A DNA stretch of 64,000 nt. It comes from Lentinus brumalis. Taxonomy: Eukaryota; Basidiomycota; Agaricomycetes; Polyporales; Polyporaceae. Under the pieces are notes generated by a model. The model worked only from the letters and a program-made list of their open reading frames with translations. It made no database searches and had not been told where the DNA came from. Below, piece by piece: positions 59,969 to 64,000 of the stretch. Within the stretch, counting starts at the first letter, position 1. Each line of letters starts with the position of its first letter. The stretch covers positions 2,542,001-2,606,000 of the forward strand of contig MARA01000003.1 in NCBI GenBank assembly GCA_001792895.1, in the 5' to 3' direction. A program made the position numbers and the translations under genes.

Positions 59969-61605
59969 ATGAACGGCGTCAACTACTCTGAGCTTGCGAA
60001 CTGGGACGGCGGGCTCTTGCCAACATCTGACGGTGACACCGACTCCAGTTCAGGGCCAGCTTCGCCTGCACCGCGCATGGGAACGGACGCTGCCACTGGT
60101 GCTTCTCCCGCCAAAGATGCGCCATCTTTGCCTTCTGGATCTCTTGAACTGCTTGCATATGCGACTACGATGAGCGTCGCCCTCGCTGAAAATCAAACCA
60201 CGGAAGCGTTGCAAAAAGACGCGGCACTAGGGGGCGAACGGTCTGACGTGGAGATGGCGGAGGCGACATCAGCGGACGCGTCAAGCACGGTGAGTGGACC
60301 TCTACGCGCTGTCAAGGAGGAAGAACAGGAGGTTGACTGGTACGCGGGGGGTGAACAGAGCAAGGCGACGCGTATGACCCCGCTGTTCACACCCGAGCTG
60401 GAAGAGCAAGAGGTACGTCTCCTTCGTTTGCGGGGTTGTGGCGGGAGGATCTCACCCGCCCGCGTGAAGCAGCCTAACACTTTGCCAATGTCCACGGACA
60501 CGACTCAGCAACCTCTGGAAAAACGCGCTACGCGTTCTATCACGCCTCCAGCGGAAACAGTCTCACATGAGACCGACCGACCGGCGGTCAACGGCGTGCA
60601 GACGAACGGCGATGCAGATGCTGCAGCTGCTAGTCGGAAGAATTCGAGCAACACAACCGTGCAAGAGGAGGATGCAAGCTCGTTGCTCGATGCCGATGGC
60701 GAGACGGACGACGAGACGGGCACTCCTGCACATCCTGTCGCACAGATTCCTACCTGGCGCCTTGGTTCATATACGGACGAGTTCCTGGACGCTGCGCAGG
60801 AATACTACGTGTCCCGCTCGCAGACTGCAGCACCGTCCACTCCACAAGACGCACCCCAGTTATCTCCGCCCCCTCTCATGTCATGCCCACACAGCCTCAG
60901 GAGCCGACTCGTAGTGTGTCGCCGTTGGCATTTGGAGAGCCGGCGCCCATAGCATCCCCTCACTACGTCTCCCGCTCACAGACCGCAGCGCCCGTCACTG
61001 CACAGGGCGCATCCCAGTCATCTCCGGCTACCTCTCAATCTATGCCCGCACAATATCAGGAGCCGACCCGTAGTGTGTCGCCGCTGGCATTTGGAGAGCC
61101 GGCGCCCATAGCATTCCACACACATCCTGATCAGTCTGCTGCAGATTTCGTGAGTGCAACCGATCTGCACGCCTGGTCCTGTACTGACTTCGTCCCTTAG
61201 GCCTCTGCCGGTGAGAACCAGCCCCCGCCGTCGTCCAGCCCCTTGACATCGCCCGCGACGACAGTGCGTTCGCCACGTGCACCTCCGCACAAATCGAACA
61301 AGCGACGCCGGCTGTTTTTCGATGGCGTGGACGTGCCGCCGTTCCCTGACTTCCGCAGACGGGCCATGTACAAGCGGGCGTCAGAGATCCCTATCCTGCA
61401 GGACCCGCAGGTGGGCGGCGACTATGAGTCGCAACTCCAGCAGGTTTTGAATGAAGCCTCTGGGTCGAACGCACGAGCTCTCACTGGAACTGCACCTCCC
61501 GCTGCGAAGAAACGTCGTGGTCGGCCACCGAAGGCGAAGACGCAGGTGCAGACGGCGGTTGCGTCTGCTTCTCCGAGAGGGCAACACGCGCGAAGAGGCG
61601 GATGA
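59969..61605 (+). pseudogene. AT-hook protein gene, repeat copy 2
   Basis: Better-preserved copy: MNGVNYSELANWDGGLLPTS runs uninterrupted for 327 codons through VDWYAGGEQSKATRMTPLFT, DGETDDETGTPAHPVAQIPT and YVSRSQTAAPSTPQDAPQLS. It shares the break at the C5 run (60869-60873) with copy 1, after which the frame at 60883 continues through two TRSVSPLAFGEPAPIA units. After an intron ending at 61200 the AT-hook exon follows (HKSNKRRRLFFDGV, KKRRGRPPKAK). One C is missing at 61573-61574 relative to copy 1, so the frame ends early at ASASPRGQHARRGG. The two copies thus carry different lesions. Whether either is functional depends on the accuracy of the shared break. Confidence 0.6.
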
Positions 61606-61847
61606 GCGTTGCGGGGTCTGAGAGCGTGAGCGCGGTGTCCATGGGAGCGATGCTTGTAGCGGTTAGACTCGCTGTACGACATACGATATACGATCGTTCC
61701 CGCCTAGCGAGCGTGACCGCGAGTGTGCCGCCCGATGCAGGTGAGTGCTCGAGCGCTGCGGAGTCTCGTGCTGACGTCTCGGGACAGCGAGCGATGTGCG
61801 CCTGTGCCGGCGAGCGCGACGTCCAGCGATAGAAATGCGAGAAAAGG

Positions 61848-62014
61848 GCGTATATGGGGTATAATTGACAGTGGGGGCGTATATGGGGTATAGTTAACGG
61901 TGGGCGTATGTGGGGTATACTTGCCAGTGCGTGCGTGGGGTATACTTGGCAGTGCGTGTGTGGTGTATAACCACCAGTGGGCTTGCGGGCGTATGTGGTG
62001 TATGATCACCAGGT
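61848..62014. repeat. 27-bp minisatellite, repeat copy 2
   Basis: Same array as 52502-52668, with the same number and order of units, so it pre-dates the duplication or has been homogenised since. Confidence 0.93.
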
Positions 62015-64000
62015 GTACGCGGCGTGGAGTGCGTTCTGTGCCCTCGCTGCCTCCTGCACTGGGGCCTGGAGGACGAGGGAGGGCTCGAGGATCTGGTTCC
62101 GCCCGATACCCGTGGCGCAGCCGGGATCTGACCGCTGACACTCCCAGCAGGTACACGAACACCGCACGGGCTGTCGGAGCGTGGCGCGCCGCAGGACGTC
62201 GAGTCGACGAAAGTACGTACTTCCGTCAGTCGTCAGCTTGCTGCATTCCACGCGTCCGCCGGGACAGCGGTGGGCAGTGCTACTCCGCGTACTTGACTCG
62301 CTTCTCCTTCCACGCAGACTCGCCCACGCGACTGGGACGCTCGAACAGACGCAGCTCGGGACCCTCAGGACCGCGATATACGGCCGGCCGCGCCCGCAAT
62401 CTCGAGACACGGCGCAGAGTAAGTACCTCACTCGTCGCCGCAATATCAGGTTTCATGTGCCTTGCAGGCCTCTGCGGTCGACGGTCCGCCGTCTCGCTCG
62501 TCTGCCGCGTCAAGACATAGCAGAAGAGCGATACCGGAGCCCCGGAATCGCGTCTCTCGCAGCGCATCGAGATCTCGTCCGGAAGAGCCTGGAACAGAGC
62601 ACCCGTACGCTGCGCTGTCCTGCCTGTTCGCCCGTATGTCGCTGACGAGAAGATTAGCAACCGGGTACACGGCCGGCGTGACGCACGCGGCTCGAAATAC
62701 TCAGTCTGCCGCGTTTCCGGCCCTCCAGTTCACAGAGCGGTCTCGAGCAACAGAAACCTCCGAGTGCAGCTTCATAGCGTGTTGCAGGCTTGTTGCAGGC
62801 CGGAATCCACGTCGCTCTCTTCGGCACCAAGCTGTCAGGCAGCGTACACGCGCCATGCCGGACGTGTTTACTGGATCAAATCCGAGCTACTCGCCTCCGG
62901 GAGTCGGCAATATCCGTGCTAAACCTACACCCATTGCGTACCTCTCACTGACGACGCAAAGCCGCAGGGATGCAGCCACGTCGCGCTGCTAGTGCTCGAG
63001 TTATGCAGCTCTCGGAGTCTCGGGACAGCCTCGAAGGGCGGGCACACGTCGATTCCCGTACAACCACGTTGCGGCGTCCAGCGTACGATAGGACGCTGGA
63101 CGCTCGCGATACACGGCCACCCACCCTGCGAGACAGCCGTAAACAACGGTCTCTGACAGCTTGTGCCTCCTCGGCTTCCCCGCTTCGGCTCGGCTGTCAA
63201 TGCTGGCCGCTCGCTGAAGACTCAATTCGGTTCTGCGGACGCAACCTCGTCGTGCCAGTGCTCCTCGACGCCTGAGAGCAGAGTGAGCACTCCTCGCCAG
63301 ACGAGATAGGCCGTCCCGCACGCGCAGCAGCACTGTGGTCTTTACAGCTTCCGGAGCCTTGCAGCGGACAGCCGGGCTGAACAGCAGGTATGTCGTTGCT
63401 CGTGGGATTTGCCTCTCGTCCGAACACGCCAGCCGTCGTGACGTATTCTCGCTTGCTGACCACTGCCGGGACCCCAGAACAACCCCACCGCACACGATGC
63501 AGTGTAAGTCATGCTCGCACAGAAGCGTCGGGCCATGATCGGAAACTCTTCCAAGTCGCGCAATCAAGCCTGTCGGGAGCAACACGACGGTAAGTATGTC
63601 TCCGAAGTTGCCCCTTCCTCGCTGATACAATTGTCAGAACCGTGTACACCAGGGAAATTTGTCCAGCTCTCTGACCAATACAAGGCCGCTCATGGGGTGC
63701 TCAGTGCTCTCAGAAATTCCGCGCTGCAGCTAACACCGCTAGTGAGCCGGCTTGGGAATGGGTCTGTACTTCCCCTTTTCGATCGGGTCCCAGCTCGACT
63801 GCTCTCAACCGGCACTACTTACCATGCATACCGGAGCTCGTGGCGCGTTTCAGTGCTCGATACTGCAGCCTTCGTCCACGCAGTAAGCTGCTCTCGATCT
63901 GCGCAAGACTGTTTCGCTCGGCTCGGAGGGGCACGCACGACGCAGTCAGGGAGGCAAGCGCACCGTGAAGCACTGCGAGCACCTTGTCACGTACTTGGTT
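62015..64000. other. Distal part of repeat copy 2
   Basis: Equivalent to 52669-54779. It has the same patchy frames and splice-like sites as copy 1, with small copy-specific indels (for example an extra GAGACA near 62405 and the 153-bp deletion near 63940). No supportable gene. Confidence 0.5.

Larger units (their letters stand above)
59495..64000. repeat. Large direct repeat, copy 2 (continues past window end)
   Basis: Second copy of 50148-54779 in the same orientation. It lacks 153 bp present in copy 1 (54558-54710): at about 63940 the sequence AGGGGCA joins directly to CGCACGACGCAG. Similarity is still strong at the last base of the window, so the repeat extends beyond it. Confidence 0.95.

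Overview
The window is GC-rich nuclear DNA of a filamentous basidiomycete, most likely an agaricomycete (mushroom or polypore type). Evidence: genes carry many short introns of about 50-70 bp with GT..AG ends, the protein families are typical of that group (SOX-like HMG regulator, Plavaka transposase, a DUF6698-like protein, F-box proteins), and there are no operons or ribosome binding sites. The order-level placement is inference. No tRNA, rRNA or CRISPR was seen.

Layout. 1-0.8 kb: 5' part of a peroxisomal 2,4-dienoyl-CoA reductase, cut by the window edge. 0.8-5.9 kb: no supportable gene, several short tandem repeats. 5.9-7.7 kb: glutamine-rich HMG-box transcription factor. 7.7-12.7 kb: second gene-poor stretch. 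12.7-14.5 kb: uridine phosphorylase. 14.5-19.4 kb: gene-poor. 19.4-20.6 kb: GDT1/TMEM165-type cation transporter. 21.8-24.5 kb: two tandem paralogs of a family I cannot name. 25.2-31.0 kb: an intact GRE2-like reductase, two F-box genes, and a decayed second copy of the reductase. 31.2-32.2 kb: haloacid-dehalogenase-type hydrolase. 32.3-41.3 kb: a large DNA transposon of the Plavaka (CACTA-like) type, with a transposase and a divergently transcribed DUF6698-like protein. 41.5-50.1 kb: a housekeeping block with the ribosome-associated Hsp70 SSZ1, the deubiquitinase UBP14, and the histone chaperone NAP1. 50.1-64 kb: a large direct repeat starting 4 bp after the NAP1 stop and repeating with a period of about 9.35 kb. 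It carries an AT-hook gene damaged differently in each copy.

The housekeeping genes cover peroxisomal fatty-acid oxidation, pyrimidine salvage, Golgi ion balance, nascent-chain folding, ubiquitin recycling and chromatin assembly. They are not one pathway. The accessory content (transposon, segmental duplication, decayed paralogs, unknown tandem family) is the most unusual part.

Several otherwise good gene models are broken by one missing base at or beside a run of five C (or G on the coding strand). This may reflect consensus sequencing error rather than biology, and it affects how the breaks below should be read.
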